Assembly: GCA_947624645.1 (NCBI GenBank)
Contig: CANQLG010000001.1
Location: 1-64,000, forward strand
Source: Candidatus Gastranaerophilales bacterium
Lineage (GTDB): Bacteria > Cyanobacteriota > Vampirovibrionia > Gastranaerophilales > Gastranaerophilaceae
Direction: 5' to 3'
Length of the DNA stretch: 64,000 nucleotides
Part shown: one piece after another, positions 1 to 8,527 of the stretch
Layout: each line of letters opens with the position of its first letter
Numbering within the stretch: position 1 is the first letter of the stretch
Program-made: the position numbers and the translations under genes
The notes under the pieces: generated by a model
The model's input: only the letters and a program-made list of their open reading frames with translations
Databases searched by the model: none
Told to the model about the DNA's origin: nothing

Positions 1-1180
1 GCTGTATGACGCAATAGATAAAAATTATAAATATACTGAAAAGATAGTAGAAGATAAGGCGCAAGAGCTTTATAGCGAATTAAATAAGAACTATGAAAAT
101 ACAAATCAACAGATAGAAAATAAATCCCAAGAGCTATATGACGCAATAGATAAAAATTATAAATATACTGAAAAAATAGTAGAAGATAAGTCACAAGAGC
201 TATATAGCGACATAAATAAGAACTATGAAACCACAAATCAACAGATAGAAAATAAATCAAAAGAGCTATATGACGCAATAGATAAAAATTATAAATACAC
301 TGAAAAGATAGTAGAAGATAAGGCGCAAGAGCTATATAGCGACATAAATAAGAACTATGAAACCACAAATCAACAGATAGAAAATAAATCCCAAGAGCTG
401 TATGATGCAATAGACAAAAATAGTGATAATACTAAGCAACTTATAAACAATAAATCCCAAGAGCTTCAATTGCAAATTGATAACACTACAAATAATCTGA
501 GCCGATTAGAAGAAAAAACAGATAAAACAATGCAAACGATAGAAACTGTAAATACAACTTTACTTGAGAAAACCGATAATATAGAAAATACTACAAATAA
601 TGAAATATCCAAAATATACGATGAATTATCAAAAAATTATAAGTATGCTGAAGATAAGACGGAAAGTATTAATAAAGAATTAAATAACAATATAAGTGAA
701 ACCTCAAAAAGACTCTATAACGATATAAAAGATTTATCATACTTACAGCAGGATAACTTTGTAGAACTGAACAAGGAACAATATAATGTACGTTTGCTCA
801 CTAATCAGCTGGATGAACAGCTTAAAGAATTAAAAAGAAAAACGGAAGAAGAAATACTTAAAATAAGAAAAGAATATAAGGACTTTACTGAAATAAAAGT
901 TACTCAATACAATAATTTGATAAACAAGATAAAAGATGAAGCAGATTCAAATATAAAAGAACTGAAACAAGAGCTTCAAGCACAAAAACAAAATACACAA
1001 ATGGTAATAAACGGAATAAAAGAAGAATATATAAGAGAATTAAAAAATCAAGAAAAATCACATATGGAAGAAATTATCGGACTGCAAAATGAAATAATAC
1101 AAATGGTACAAAATATAAGAGAAGAAATGAAATCACCGATAAAGAAGCTAATAGAAAAATATCAGAAGAAATCAGGGTAA
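1..1180 (+). CDS. Coiled-coil repeat protein, 5' end outside window
   Basis: The frame is open from base 2 to a TAA at 1178-1180, so only the last 392 codons are visible and the start lies to the left. The visible part is one long, charged alpha-helical coiled coil rich in K, E, N, Q and Y. Up to about base 463 it consists of near-identical 22-residue blocks, each made of two 11-residue (hendecad) units; after that the pattern decays into ordinary coiled coil ending in a basic tail (IEKYQKKSG). No enzymatic motif is visible. The next gene, a GT2 glycosyltransferase, starts four bases after this stop, so it is the first visible gene of a glycosyltransferase operon. Because two downstream GT2 proteins also carry long coiled coils, the missing N-terminus may be a glycosyltransferase domain; this is inference only. 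Confidence 0.85.
   Translation, partial: LYDAIDKNYKYTEKIVEDKAQELYSELNKNYENTNQQIENKSQELYDAIDKNYKYTEKIVEDKSQELYSDINKNYETTNQQIENKSKELYDAIDKNYKYTEKIVEDKAQELYSDINKNYETTNQQIENKSQELYDAIDKNSDNTKQLINNKSQELQLQIDNTTNNLSRLEEKTDKTMQTIETVNTTLLEKTDNIENTTNNEISKIYDELSKNYKYAEDKTESINKELNNNISETSKRLYNDIKDLSYLQQDNFVELNKEQYNVRLLTNQLDEQLKELKRKTEEEILKIRKEYKDFTEIKVTQYNNLINKIKDEADSNIKELKQELQAQKQNTQMVINGIKEEYIRELKNQEKSHMEEIIGLQNEIIQMVQNIREEMKSPIKKLIEKYQKKSG
2..463 (+). repeat. In-frame tandem repeat, 132-bp unit, 3.5 copies visible
   Basis: Units begin at 2, 134, 266 and 398, exactly 132 bp apart; the last copy is a diverged half unit ending near 463. Each 132-bp unit is two related 66-bp halves, for example LYDAIDKNYKYTEKI... 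and LYSELNKNYENTNQQ..., so the ancestral unit is 66 bp (22 residues). Copies differ at only a few bases, which points to recent expansion or homogenisation. The array continues past the left edge. Confidence 0.95.
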
Positions 1181-1184
1181 AATA

Positions 1185-2384
1185 ATGGCTAAAATATCGG
1201 TTATAGTTCCTGTTTATAATGTTGAAAAATATATAAAACAAAGTTTAGACTCGATAATTAATCAGACATTGAATGATATAGAAATAATCTGCGTCAACGA
1301 TGGGTCTACGGATAGTTCAAGAGAAATACTGGAACAATACAAACAAAAAGATTCAAGAATAATAATAATAGACAAAAAAAACGGTGGTTTATCATCAGCA
1401 CGCAATGCCGGTATGGAAGTTGCAAAAGGTGAATTTATAAGCTTTATAGATTCTGATGACTGGGTTAAAGAAGATTTTTTGGAAAAATTATACAATAATA
1501 TAACAACCTATAATTCCGATATATCTATATGTGCCGTAAATCAATATGATGAAACAAAACAAGATTTTATAAGTCCTGATAAATATTTTACCCTTGAGTA
1601 CTTTGATAAAAGTTTTGATAACAGGGCATTTTCATATACCGATACAAAAGAATTTTTGATGAATGTATGTGTAATGGCATGGAATAAACTTTATCGCAGA
1701 AGTTTTTTGGAATCAACTCAAGCCCGATTTCCTGACGGATTAATCTTTGAAGATGGGCCGTTTTTTTTCTCGATATTTTTTAAAACTCAAAAAGTCTCAA
1801 TTGTAAGAGATAGAATGTACAATTACAGAATTAACAGAAACGGTTCAATAGTTCAAAAGGGCGGGATACAATTTTTTGATATTATAGATGTAGTAAATAT
1901 GATGCTCATAAGCCTTAAAAACAGTCCGATATTTAATGAGGTAAAATATGAGTTTTTTCACCGCAAAGCAGATGATATAATATACAGATATGAATTAATC
2001 GGTTTAAAATTAAAGAATAAATTTTCAAAAAAATTAAAAAAAGAATCTCTTTTGCTTGATGAAAATATATTTGATTTTGCTCAAATTAATGAAAAATTTC
2101 CGATAACATACAGAAATTTTATTTCCATAAAGCATAAAACTGGTATTTTAAGTTTTTATTGGCGTAAGTTTGTTATAAGATTTATGTATAAGGTAATGCA
2201 GGTCTTATATACAGAAGAAAATATATACTATTTTAAATTTTGGGATTTAAAATTCAGACTTAAAAAACGGGCAAACCTTTATGATATCTGGTATGAAAAT
2301 GATAGAATTTATGTAGTATTATTTATGAAAATTAAGTTTAACTTTAAATTTGAGTATTCAAAGCTGGAAAAAAATAGATTATGA
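1185..2384 (+). CDS. GT2 family glycosyltransferase (GT-A fold)
   Basis: Predicted to transfer a sugar from a nucleotide-sugar donor to a surface glycan; donor and acceptor are unknown. The first ~110 residues are a textbook GT2 domain: the start ISVIVPVYNVEKYI, the nucleotide-binding stretch ICVNDGSTDSS, GGLSSARNAGM, and the metal-binding DXD-type motif SFIDSDDWV. A conserved central block (VCVMAWNKLYRRS, FPDGLIFEDGPFFF) follows, then a lysine-rich C-terminal region with aromatic beta-like stretches and no membrane segment. Length is 399 residues. The next gene overlaps by four bases (ATGA), indicating translational coupling. It is a close paralogue of that gene along its whole length, so the two arose by tandem duplication. 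Confidence 0.9.
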   Translation: MAKISVIVPVYNVEKYIKQSLDSIINQTLNDIEIICVNDGSTDSSREILEQYKQKDSRIIIIDKKNGGLSSARNAGMEVAKGEFISFIDSDDWVKEDFLEKLYNNITTYNSDISICAVNQYDETKQDFISPDKYFTLEYFDKSFDNRAFSYTDTKEFLMNVCVMAWNKLYRRSFLESTQARFPDGLIFEDGPFFFSIFFKTQKVSIVRDRMYNYRINRNGSIVQKGGIQFFDIIDVVNMMLISLKNSPIFNEVKYEFFHRKADDIIYRYELIGLKLKNKFSKKLKKESLLLDENIFDFAQINEKFPITYRNFISIKHKTGILSFYWRKFVIRFMYKVMQVLYTEENIYYFKFWDLKFRLKKRANLYDIWYENDRIYVVLFMKIKFNFKFEYSKLEKNRL

Positions 2385-3589
2385 AAAATCCGATAATATC
2401 AGTAATAGTACCCGTATATAATGTTCAGGAATACCTTCGTCAATGTTTAGATACAATCTTAAACCAAACGTTTTCCAATATAGAAATAATCTGTGTAAAT
2501 GACGGTTCAACGGATAATTCTAGGAAAATACTGGAGGAATATAAGCAAAAAGATTCAAGAATAGTAATAGTAGATAAAAAAAACGGAGGTTTATCATCAG
2601 CACGTAATGCGGGCATGAAAGTTGCCAGGGGCGAATTTTACAGTTTTATAGATTCTGATGATTGGGTCGATTATACATTTATAGAAAAGTTGTATAATAA
2701 TATAACCGCATACAACTCCGATATATCAATATGTGCAGTTCATCAATATGATGAAACAAATCAAAAGATTGATGATTCTAATCCGTATTATACATTAGGT
2801 TATTTTAATGAGAGTTTTGATAACAGAGCCTTTACATATCAAGAAACCAAGCCATTTTTGATGGATGTATGTGTTATGGCTTGGAATAAGTTATATCGTA
2901 GAAGTCTGATAGAACAATGCCAAGCACAATTTCCTGACGGATTAATATTTGAAGATGGTCCGTTTTTCTTCTCCATATTTTTTAAAACCCCAAGAGTATC
3001 AATTGTAAGAGATTTTTTATACTATTACAGAATAAACAGAAAAAATTCCATTATACAAAAAGCAGGGAAAAAATTTCTTAACGTTATTGATGTTGCGGAG
3101 CTTATGTTATCAAAAATAAAAGACTTGGAAGATTTTGAGGATATAAAATATACCTTTTTCAGAAAAAAAACCGAAGATTTTATTTACAGGTTTGAACATT
3201 TAAATTCCAAATTCAAAAAAGCGTTTGTAAAAAAATTAAAAAAGGATAGTTCGCTTATAGATGATAATCTGTTTCCCGAATCTATGGTTCACGGTAAATT
3301 CAGGTATAATTATTTTCTTTTCCAAAATCTTAAAACAGGCAGTGTAATATTCTATGAGTATCAAAAATGTAAATTAAAAGCTATGTATAAATTAATGGAA
3401 ATCTTATACAAAGAAGACGGAGTATATTATTTGAAATATAAGACCAAAATAATAAGACTAAAAAAACGTCCCAATATTTTTGATATTTATTATTATGATG
3501 ATAAAATTTATGTACGGATACTCAAGAAAATAAAATTTGATTTTCAATTCAAATTTTCCAAATTGGAGAAATTCAACGAAGATGACTAA
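2381..3589 (+). CDS. GT2 family glycosyltransferase, tandem paralogue
   Basis: A 402-residue GT2 enzyme with the same architecture as the gene before it: ISVIVPVYNVQEYL, ICVNDGSTDNS, GGLSSARNAGM, SFIDSDDWV, then the shared VCVMAWNKLYRRS and FPDGLIFEDGPFFF blocks. The C-terminal ends also match (KIKFDFQFKFSKLEK here, KIKFNFKFEYSKLEK upstream), so the duplication covers the complete gene. It starts inside the preceding stop (ATGA). The next gene begins eight bases before this one ends. Role inferred: addition of a sugar in a surface polysaccharide or glycoprotein glycan; specificity cannot be read from the sequence. Confidence 0.9.
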   Translation: MKNPIISVIVPVYNVQEYLRQCLDTILNQTFSNIEIICVNDGSTDNSRKILEEYKQKDSRIVIVDKKNGGLSSARNAGMKVARGEFYSFIDSDDWVDYTFIEKLYNNITAYNSDISICAVHQYDETNQKIDDSNPYYTLGYFNESFDNRAFTYQETKPFLMDVCVMAWNKLYRRSLIEQCQAQFPDGLIFEDGPFFFSIFFKTPRVSIVRDFLYYYRINRKNSIIQKAGKKFLNVIDVAELMLSKIKDLEDFEDIKYTFFRKKTEDFIYRFEHLNSKFKKAFVKKLKKDSSLIDDNLFPESMVHGKFRYNYFLFQNLKTGSVIFYEYQKCKLKAMYKLMEILYKEDGVYYLKYKTKIIRLKKRPNIFDIYYYDDKIYVRILKKIKFDFQFKFSKLEKFNEDD

Positions 3590-5060
3590 AGTATCAATAA
3601 TAGTACCGTTTCAAAACGTAGAAAATTATATATCAAAGTGCTTATCCTCAATAATGTATCAAACATTAAAGGATATAGAAATAATCTGTATAAATGATGC
3701 CTCGGAGGATTCTTCCAAAAAGATAGTACAAGAATATGCCCAAAATGACAACAGAATAATAATTTTGAATACGGAAAAGGCTTCAGGTCAGTCCTATGCA
3801 AGAAATTTGGGACTGGAAGTAGCATCGGGAGAATATATAGGTTTCGTTGATTCTGATGACTGGGTTGAGCTTGATATGTTTGAGAAAATGTATAACAGAG
3901 CAAAACAAGATGATACGGATATAACAATGTGTCAGGCTAAGTTATATGATGATAAAGAACAAAGATTTTATACTGATGATTATTACGGTTTAATTCCGTT
4001 GGCAGGATTTAAAGACAGAGTGTTTCATCCTAATGAAACAAAAGAAGAAATTTTAAATATCAATGTAGTATTGTGGAATAAAATATATAAACGTGAATTT
4101 TTGCAAAATATCGGAGCAAAACTGCAAGACGGATATATATATGAGGATTTGCCGTTTTTCTTTGAAACATATTTAAAAGCACAAAGAATAAATATATTAT
4201 GGGATGCGCCGTATTATTACAGACAAAACAGAAGCTATTCCACAATGCAAAATTCCGATAAAAAGGTCTATGACAGAATCCCGATGGTGGAATTAACGTA
4301 TAAAATATTACAAACTGCCGAATTTTTCTCCGAAAAAAAACCACAAATCGTAAGCTGGATTATAGATGATATCTTCCACAGATATACTTTACTGGAAGAT
4401 AAATACTATGAAGACTACTTCGGCAAAATGAAAGAGTTTTTTAAACGAATAGAATTAACGGATGAAGATAAAGCAGAGCTTGCGAAAAGTTATTGCTATG
4501 ATGAATTTTGCAATATAATAGACAGAACCTATTATGGATTTTGGAATTTTTTGGTAGAAAAGTATAAGACCTCAAATAAACGAATAAAAGCGGCAGAACA
4601 TAAATGTAATCTTGATATATTAGCAATAAAAGAATATCTGGAACAATATAAAGAAGAAACAAAACAAGAAAAAGAACAAATAATATCGTGGTGGCAGCAC
4701 CATTGTGAAGAAAATACGGAACAAGAAGCAAAAAGAAGAACCGAAGAACAATTTTTCTTTTTGGAATCTAAAAAAAACGAAGAACTAAAAGCGCTGTATG
4801 ATGAATTTCAAGAGAAATTAAGAAAACAGGAGTATGAACTGAAAGCATGGCAAGCTCAGTCACTAAGGCAGACACAAGAAAAACTTACGGCAGACTATGA
4901 ATGGAAGCTGGAAGAACAAAAACAGCATTATATGAATGCATTAAACGAACAAAAAAATTATTATGAAAATCATTTTTTATCGGTTAAAATATTACTGAAA
5001 TTATGTAAAAAAACGGAACAGGTAAAAAATAAATTGAAAAAATTGGTAAAGAAAAATTGA
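3582..5060 (+). CDS. GT2 glycosyltransferase with C-terminal coiled coil
   Basis: An upstream in-frame start exists at 3537, but the ATG at 3582 gives the family-typical start MTKVSIIVPFQNVENYI and has a GGAG ribosome-binding site near 3565, so I chose it (492 residues). The GT2 domain fills about residues 1-330 (ICINDASEDSS, ASGQSYARNLGLEVA, GFVDSDDWVEL, VVLWNKIYKREF). From about residue 350 to the end the protein is a glutamine/glutamate/lysine-rich coiled coil with many W, Y and YY positions (for example EEQKQHYMNALNEQKNYYE). The stop is followed four bases later by another GT2 gene whose own coiled coil is at its N-terminus. The coiled coils probably scaffold the enzymes together or to the membrane (inference). 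Confidence 0.88.
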   Translation: MTKVSIIVPFQNVENYISKCLSSIMYQTLKDIEIICINDASEDSSKKIVQEYAQNDNRIIILNTEKASGQSYARNLGLEVASGEYIGFVDSDDWVELDMFEKMYNRAKQDDTDITMCQAKLYDDKEQRFYTDDYYGLIPLAGFKDRVFHPNETKEEILNINVVLWNKIYKREFLQNIGAKLQDGYIYEDLPFFFETYLKAQRINILWDAPYYYRQNRSYSTMQNSDKKVYDRIPMVELTYKILQTAEFFSEKKPQIVSWIIDDIFHRYTLLEDKYYEDYFGKMKEFFKRIELTDEDKAELAKSYCYDEFCNIIDRTYYGFWNFLVEKYKTSNKRIKAAEHKCNLDILAIKEYLEQYKEETKQEKEQIISWWQHHCEENTEQEAKRRTEEQFFFLESKKNEELKALYDEFQEKLRKQEYELKAWQAQSLRQTQEKLTADYEWKLEEQKQHYMNALNEQKNYYENHFLSVKILLKLCKKTEQVKNKLKKLVKKN

Positions 5061-5064
5061 TAAA

Positions 5065-6579
5065 ATGGAAGATAAAGACGAACAAATAATAAAACTGGAA
5101 AAAGAATATAAAAATGAAATAGAAGCTCAAAAAAGATACTATGAAAGTGAACTGAAGCTTCTAAAATCAAAATACGAATATGAAAAAGATAAACTAAAAA
5201 TAGAAAATGAAAATAAAGTTCAAGCAGCGAAATCGGAACTAAGAGCATACTATAACGTAAAAAATACGGAAGATGCAGAAAAATTAAAACAATATTATGA
5301 AGCACAATTGGAATCACAAAAAGATTGGTATGAGCAGGAAATAATAAACCGCAGGCATCAGACCGAACAATGGCATGTAAAACATTTTGAAGAAGAAACG
5401 GCAAAATTAAAACAAGGCTATGAAGAGATGCTAAAGGCTCAAGAGGATAAATTCAAAGTGCAAGAAGAAGCCATGAGTTTATATATAGCCGAACAAAAAA
5501 AAATCTATGAGGAACAATTAAAACCGTTTAAAAGAATAATAAATTTTAATAAAAAAATAGCAAAGAAACTTCACCTAAAAAAAAGACAAAAAAAAGAAGA
5601 GAAGCCGGAAGAAATTTTGAATACGGAAACATTAACAACCGATATTCAACGACCGAAAGTCTCCGTTATTCTTCCTGTTTATAATGTCGGTAAATATTTA
5701 AGCCAAGCCTTAGACAGCTTAATTAACCAGACATTAAAAGAAATAGAAATAATATGTGTTGATGACGGTTCAACTGATAATTGTTATGAAATATTAGAAG
5801 AGTATAAACAAAAAGATTCAAGAATAAAAGTAATACATAAAGAAAATAAAGGAACGGGTGCGGCAAGAAATGACGGCTTAAGACTGGCAACAGGCGAATG
5901 TATAGGGTTTGTAGATCCTGATGATTGGGTTAAACCTAATATGTTTGAACGCCTGTATAATTTAATAAAAGAGAAGAATTTAGATATAGCAATGTGTATG
6001 CCTGACGGCTATGATGAAAAAAATGCTGTTAATGCACCATTTCCGTATTTTGTGGATGCGAATTTTGAAAATATTCCCGATGATAAGATATTTAACTGGC
6101 GTGATTTATCTCCGTTCAGTTATCCGATGTGTGTTTGGAATAAACTATATACAAAAGAATTATTTGATAAAAATCATATAGAATTTGCTGAAGGGCTTGA
6201 TTTTGAAGATCATAAGGTTATTTTTGGTTCACTTTTAACAGCAGAGCGGATATTTTTTATAAGAGAAAAGCTGTATGTATACAGATTTAACCGAGAGGGA
6301 AGTATACTATCGGACAATAATAAAAGACTAATTGACCATATTGAAATATTTAATACAGTAGAAAATCTTATGAAAGAAACAAATACGTACGGTATTTTGA
6401 GATATGATTTTCTGACATATAAAATACATAATCTTTTATACTATTACAGTATGATAAAGGATGAATATAAATCGGAATATCGGGAAAATATGATAAAGTC
6501 GATAAAAGAAACAAATATAACGCAAGAAGAAATGCAAATGTTGACGGAAAAATATCCCGACTTAAAATCATATATTTAA
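5065..6579 (+). CDS. GT2 glycosyltransferase with N-terminal coiled coil
   Basis: This 504-residue protein has the reverse arrangement of its upstream neighbour. Residues ~1-170 are a coiled coil with repeated QKRYYE / QYYEAQLESQKDWYE patterns, followed by a basic linker (KKLHLKKRQKKEEKPEE) and then a GT2 domain from about residue 193 (KVSVILPVYNVGKYL, ICVDDGSTDNC, GTGAARNDGLRLA, GFVDPDDWVKP). The DXD-type motif is DPDD rather than the DSDD of the other three enzymes. It lies four bases downstream of the previous stop, in a different frame. It is the last GT2 gene of the cluster; the following gene starts 51 bases later behind a hairpin. Confidence 0.88.
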   Translation: MEDKDEQIIKLEKEYKNEIEAQKRYYESELKLLKSKYEYEKDKLKIENENKVQAAKSELRAYYNVKNTEDAEKLKQYYEAQLESQKDWYEQEIINRRHQTEQWHVKHFEEETAKLKQGYEEMLKAQEDKFKVQEEAMSLYIAEQKKIYEEQLKPFKRIINFNKKIAKKLHLKKRQKKEEKPEEILNTETLTTDIQRPKVSVILPVYNVGKYLSQALDSLINQTLKEIEIICVDDGSTDNCYEILEEYKQKDSRIKVIHKENKGTGAARNDGLRLATGECIGFVDPDDWVKPNMFERLYNLIKEKNLDIAMCMPDGYDEKNAVNAPFPYFVDANFENIPDDKIFNWRDLSPFSYPMCVWNKLYTKELFDKNHIEFAEGLDFEDHKVIFGSLLTAERIFFIREKLYVYRFNREGSILSDNNKRLIDHIEIFNTVENLMKETNTYGILRYDFLTYKIHNLLYYYSMIKDEYKSEYRENMIKSIKETNITQEEMQMLTEKYPDLKSYI

Positions 6580-6592
6580 ACGGGCAAAAAAA

Positions 6593-6629
6593 CATTTATC
6601 CCTATTATAATTTACAATAAGGGAAAATG
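6593..6629 (+). promoter_or_regulatory. Hairpin covering the Shine-Dalgarno of the next gene, with internal -10 box
   Basis: The arm CATTTATCCCTATT (6593-6606) pairs, with one bulge on each side, with AATAAGGGAAAATG (6616-6629) around a nine-base loop. The right arm contains the ribosome-binding site AAGGGA (6619-6624) for the ATG at 6631. A perfect TATAAT lies at 6606-6611, so a transcript started from it would begin after the left arm and leave the site free. Read-through mRNA from the GT2 operon would fold and hide it. The structure is visible; the regulatory effect is inferred. Confidence 0.5.
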
Positions 6630-6630
6630 T

Positions 6631-7158
6631 ATGGAAATATCTGCGAGTAATTATAATAATCCTGTGAATTTTTACCCTAAAAATACGGGTAATAATATAA
6701 ATATGTCTGTGGAAAGCGACCCTCAAATATATAGTACAAACGTATTTATGAGTGAATTTGTGCAACAGCCGAAAATAAAAACAAATGTTCCCGCCAAGAA
6801 AAAAAGACGCAGTAAGCGTTTAAATACAATAGATAGCGAATACTTTCCCGATGAAACAGAAGAAATAAAATCAACAAAACCAGACGGAAATTTTTTTATA
6901 GAACAAAAAAGTAATCCGATAAAGCCAAAAATAGTAAAAATGCTAAAATCCGTTCCGTTAATAAATTATTTTTTTCTTAAACAAAAAACACGTAAAATAA
7001 AAAATACGGTGGAAAGTCTTAATAACATAAATCAAAATGTTGATGAATTAGTAAATACGGCAGTACCCTACGGCGAAAGGACAGAGGTATATCAAGCTTT
7101 AGCAAAAAATTTGACAGAAGCCGCAAATATAATCGGTATGTCAAATAAAGAATTATAA
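6631..7158 (+). CDS. Hypothetical protein, 175 aa
   Basis: I do not recognise a family. The N-terminal ~50 residues (MEISASNYNNPVNFYPKN...) are polar and probably disordered; a basic patch KKKRRSKR follows at about residues 52-59, then a helical C-terminal half with LNNINQNVDELVNTAV and a short hydrophobic stretch (VPLINYFFL). There is no signal peptide and no convincing membrane segment. The start is supported by AAGGGA eight bases upstream. It sits between the glycosyltransferase cluster and ftsZ and could be a lineage-specific accessory protein. Confidence 0.7.
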   Translation: MEISASNYNNPVNFYPKNTGNNINMSVESDPQIYSTNVFMSEFVQQPKIKTNVPAKKKRRSKRLNTIDSEYFPDETEEIKSTKPDGNFFIEQKSNPIKPKIVKMLKSVPLINYFFLKQKTRKIKNTVESLNNINQNVDELVNTAVPYGERTEVYQALAKNLTEAANIIGMSNKEL

Positions 7159-7225
7159 ATTTAAGTAAGAACAAAAGTTAACAAAAATAAACATAAATTA
7201 AAATTCTATAATATTTTAATGCTTT

Positions 7226-7253
7226 TTGCTTTACTATTTAAATTATTTACAAT
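7226..7253 (+). promoter_or_regulatory. Predicted ftsZ promoter
   Basis: TTGCTT (7226-7231) and TACAAT (7248-7253) are separated by 16 bp, ahead of the GTG start at 7302. A second TATAAT at 7207-7212 could serve as an alternative, more distal -10 box. Confidence 0.45.
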
Positions 7254-7301
7254 ACTATGTAAATATATAATAAGTAATAGAATAAAAAAGAGGGCGGATA
7301 A

Positions 7302-8471
7302 GTGGAAAATTTTGTTCCGGATATTTTTGGCAAGAAAGAAAATAACAATAACGAAACAACAAGTTATACAGGCGCAAATCCTGCTGATATAAAAGTTATC
7401 GGAGTAGGCGGAGGTGGAGGCAATGCCGTAAACCGAATGATAAAAGCCGGTTTGGCAGGTGTAGAATTTTGGGCAATGAATACAGACGTACAAGTGCTCG
7501 AAATGTCATTGGCAGAACATAAAGTAAGAATCGGCAGTAAATTAACAAACGGCTTGGGTGCCGGCGGAAACCCTGAAAAAGGTGAAAAATCAGCCGAAGA
7601 AACCCGAGATGATATAGTTAATGCTATCGGAAAAGCTGATATGGTATTTGTAACAGCAGGCATGGGCGGCGGAACAGGTACCGGAGCAGCTCCCGTAGTA
7701 GCAAGAATAGCAAAAGAATTAGGTGCCTTAACTATCGGTGTGGTAACAAAACCGTTCAGTTTTGAAGGCAAAAAAAGAATGAATCAGGCAATCCAAGGGA
7801 TTGAAAAATTAAAAGAAACAGTTGACGCCCTGATTGTTATCCCTAATGATAAATTGCTTGAAGTTATTGACAGAAGAGCAACAATGAGAGAAGCTTTCCA
7901 AGTAGTAGACGAAGTTCTTTTAAGAGGTGTTCAGGGTATATCTGATATTATTACCGTACCCGGCATGATAAACGTAGACTTTGCGGATGTAAGAAGTGTA
8001 ATGGAATCATCAGGTTCTGCACTTATGGGTATCGGCAGAGGTACAGGTGAGGGCAGAGCTCTTGAAGCAGCTAAATCGGCTATTAATTCACCGTTGCTTG
8101 AAACATCAATAAATGGCGCAACGGGTATTATAATGAACGTAACAGGCGGCCCTGATATGACATTATACGAAGTTGCCGACGCAGCTCAAGTTATCCATGA
8201 AGCTGTATCTGAAGATGCAACAGTTCACTTTGGTGCTGTTATTGATGACAGAATACAAGGTGAAATTCAAATCACCGTTATTGCAACAGGATTTGAATTA
8301 AAGAAAAATCAAGTTGATGCTTTTGCACAAAAAGAAGAAGAAAAGTCATTAAGCGCTATGGATTTGTTTAGCGGTTCTAATAATGCTAATAATCCTTCTC
8401 CGAAAATATCTAAAGCAGCAGCTGATTTTGCTAATAACATTTTGGATATTCCGGAATTCTTAAAGAAATAG
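7302..8471 (+). CDS. ftsZ: Cell division GTPase FtsZ
   Basis: FtsZ is the tubulin homologue that polymerises with GTP into the Z ring at the division site. At 389 residues the length is typical. Visible hallmarks are the N-terminal nucleotide-binding [14 protein letters not shown], the tubulin signature [10 protein letters not shown], the T7 loop [11 protein letters not shown] that completes the GTPase site of the neighbouring subunit, and a short linker ending in the conserved C-terminal peptide IPEFLKK that binds FtsA/ZipA-type anchors. The start is GTG at 7302, with AGAGGG about ten bases upstream. It stands alone here, with no ftsA or ftsQ beside it, and ends at a strong bidirectional terminator. 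Confidence 0.98.
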   Translation: MENFVPDIFGKKENNNNETTSYTGANPADIKVIGVGGGGGNAVNRMIKAGLAGVEFWAMNTDVQVLEMSLAEHKVRIGSKLTNGLGAGGNPEKGEKSAEETRDDIVNAIGKADMVFVTAGMGGGTGTGAAPVVARIAKELGALTIGVVTKPFSFEGKKRMNQAIQGIEKLKETVDALIVIPNDKLLEVIDRRATMREAFQVVDEVLLRGVQGISDIITVPGMINVDFADVRSVMESSGSALMGIGRGTGEGRALEAAKSAINSPLLETSINGATGIIMNVTGGPDMTLYEVADAAQVIHEAVSEDATVHFGAVIDDRIQGEIQITVIATGFELKKNQVDAFAQKEEEKSLSAMDLFSGSNNANNPSPKISKAAADFANNILDIPEFLKK

Positions 8472-8495
8472 CTTATTATAGTTTTGTTAAATTAT

Positions 8496-8527
8496 AAAAA
8501 AGAGGTCTAAAAACCTCTTTTTTTTTT
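8496..8527 (+). terminator. Bidirectional rho-independent terminator between ftsZ and the M16 gene
   Basis: A perfect 11-bp stem, AAAAAAGAGGT (8496-8506) with ACCTCTTTTTT (8513-8523), surrounds a six-base loop and is followed by T's to 8527. The A-run on the left serves as the U-tract for the convergent minus-strand gene, whose stop codon lies at the right edge. Confidence 0.9.

Noticed and set aside
1-466. Regularly spaced repeats resembling a CRISPR array
   Set aside because: Repeats are contiguous, 66/132 bp, in frame and coding; there are no unique spacers and no cas genes.
5040-5080. A frameshift splitting one GT-CC-GT gene
   Set aside because: The upstream gene has a clean stop and the downstream one a proper ATG; both proteins are complete GT2 enzymes. 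Kept only as a fission hypothesis.
7364-7771. Long antisense frame in ftsZ
   Set aside because: Proline/alanine-rich mirror of a conserved gene with no ribosome-binding site; one of many shadow frames, like those in gyrB, mlaE and leuC.
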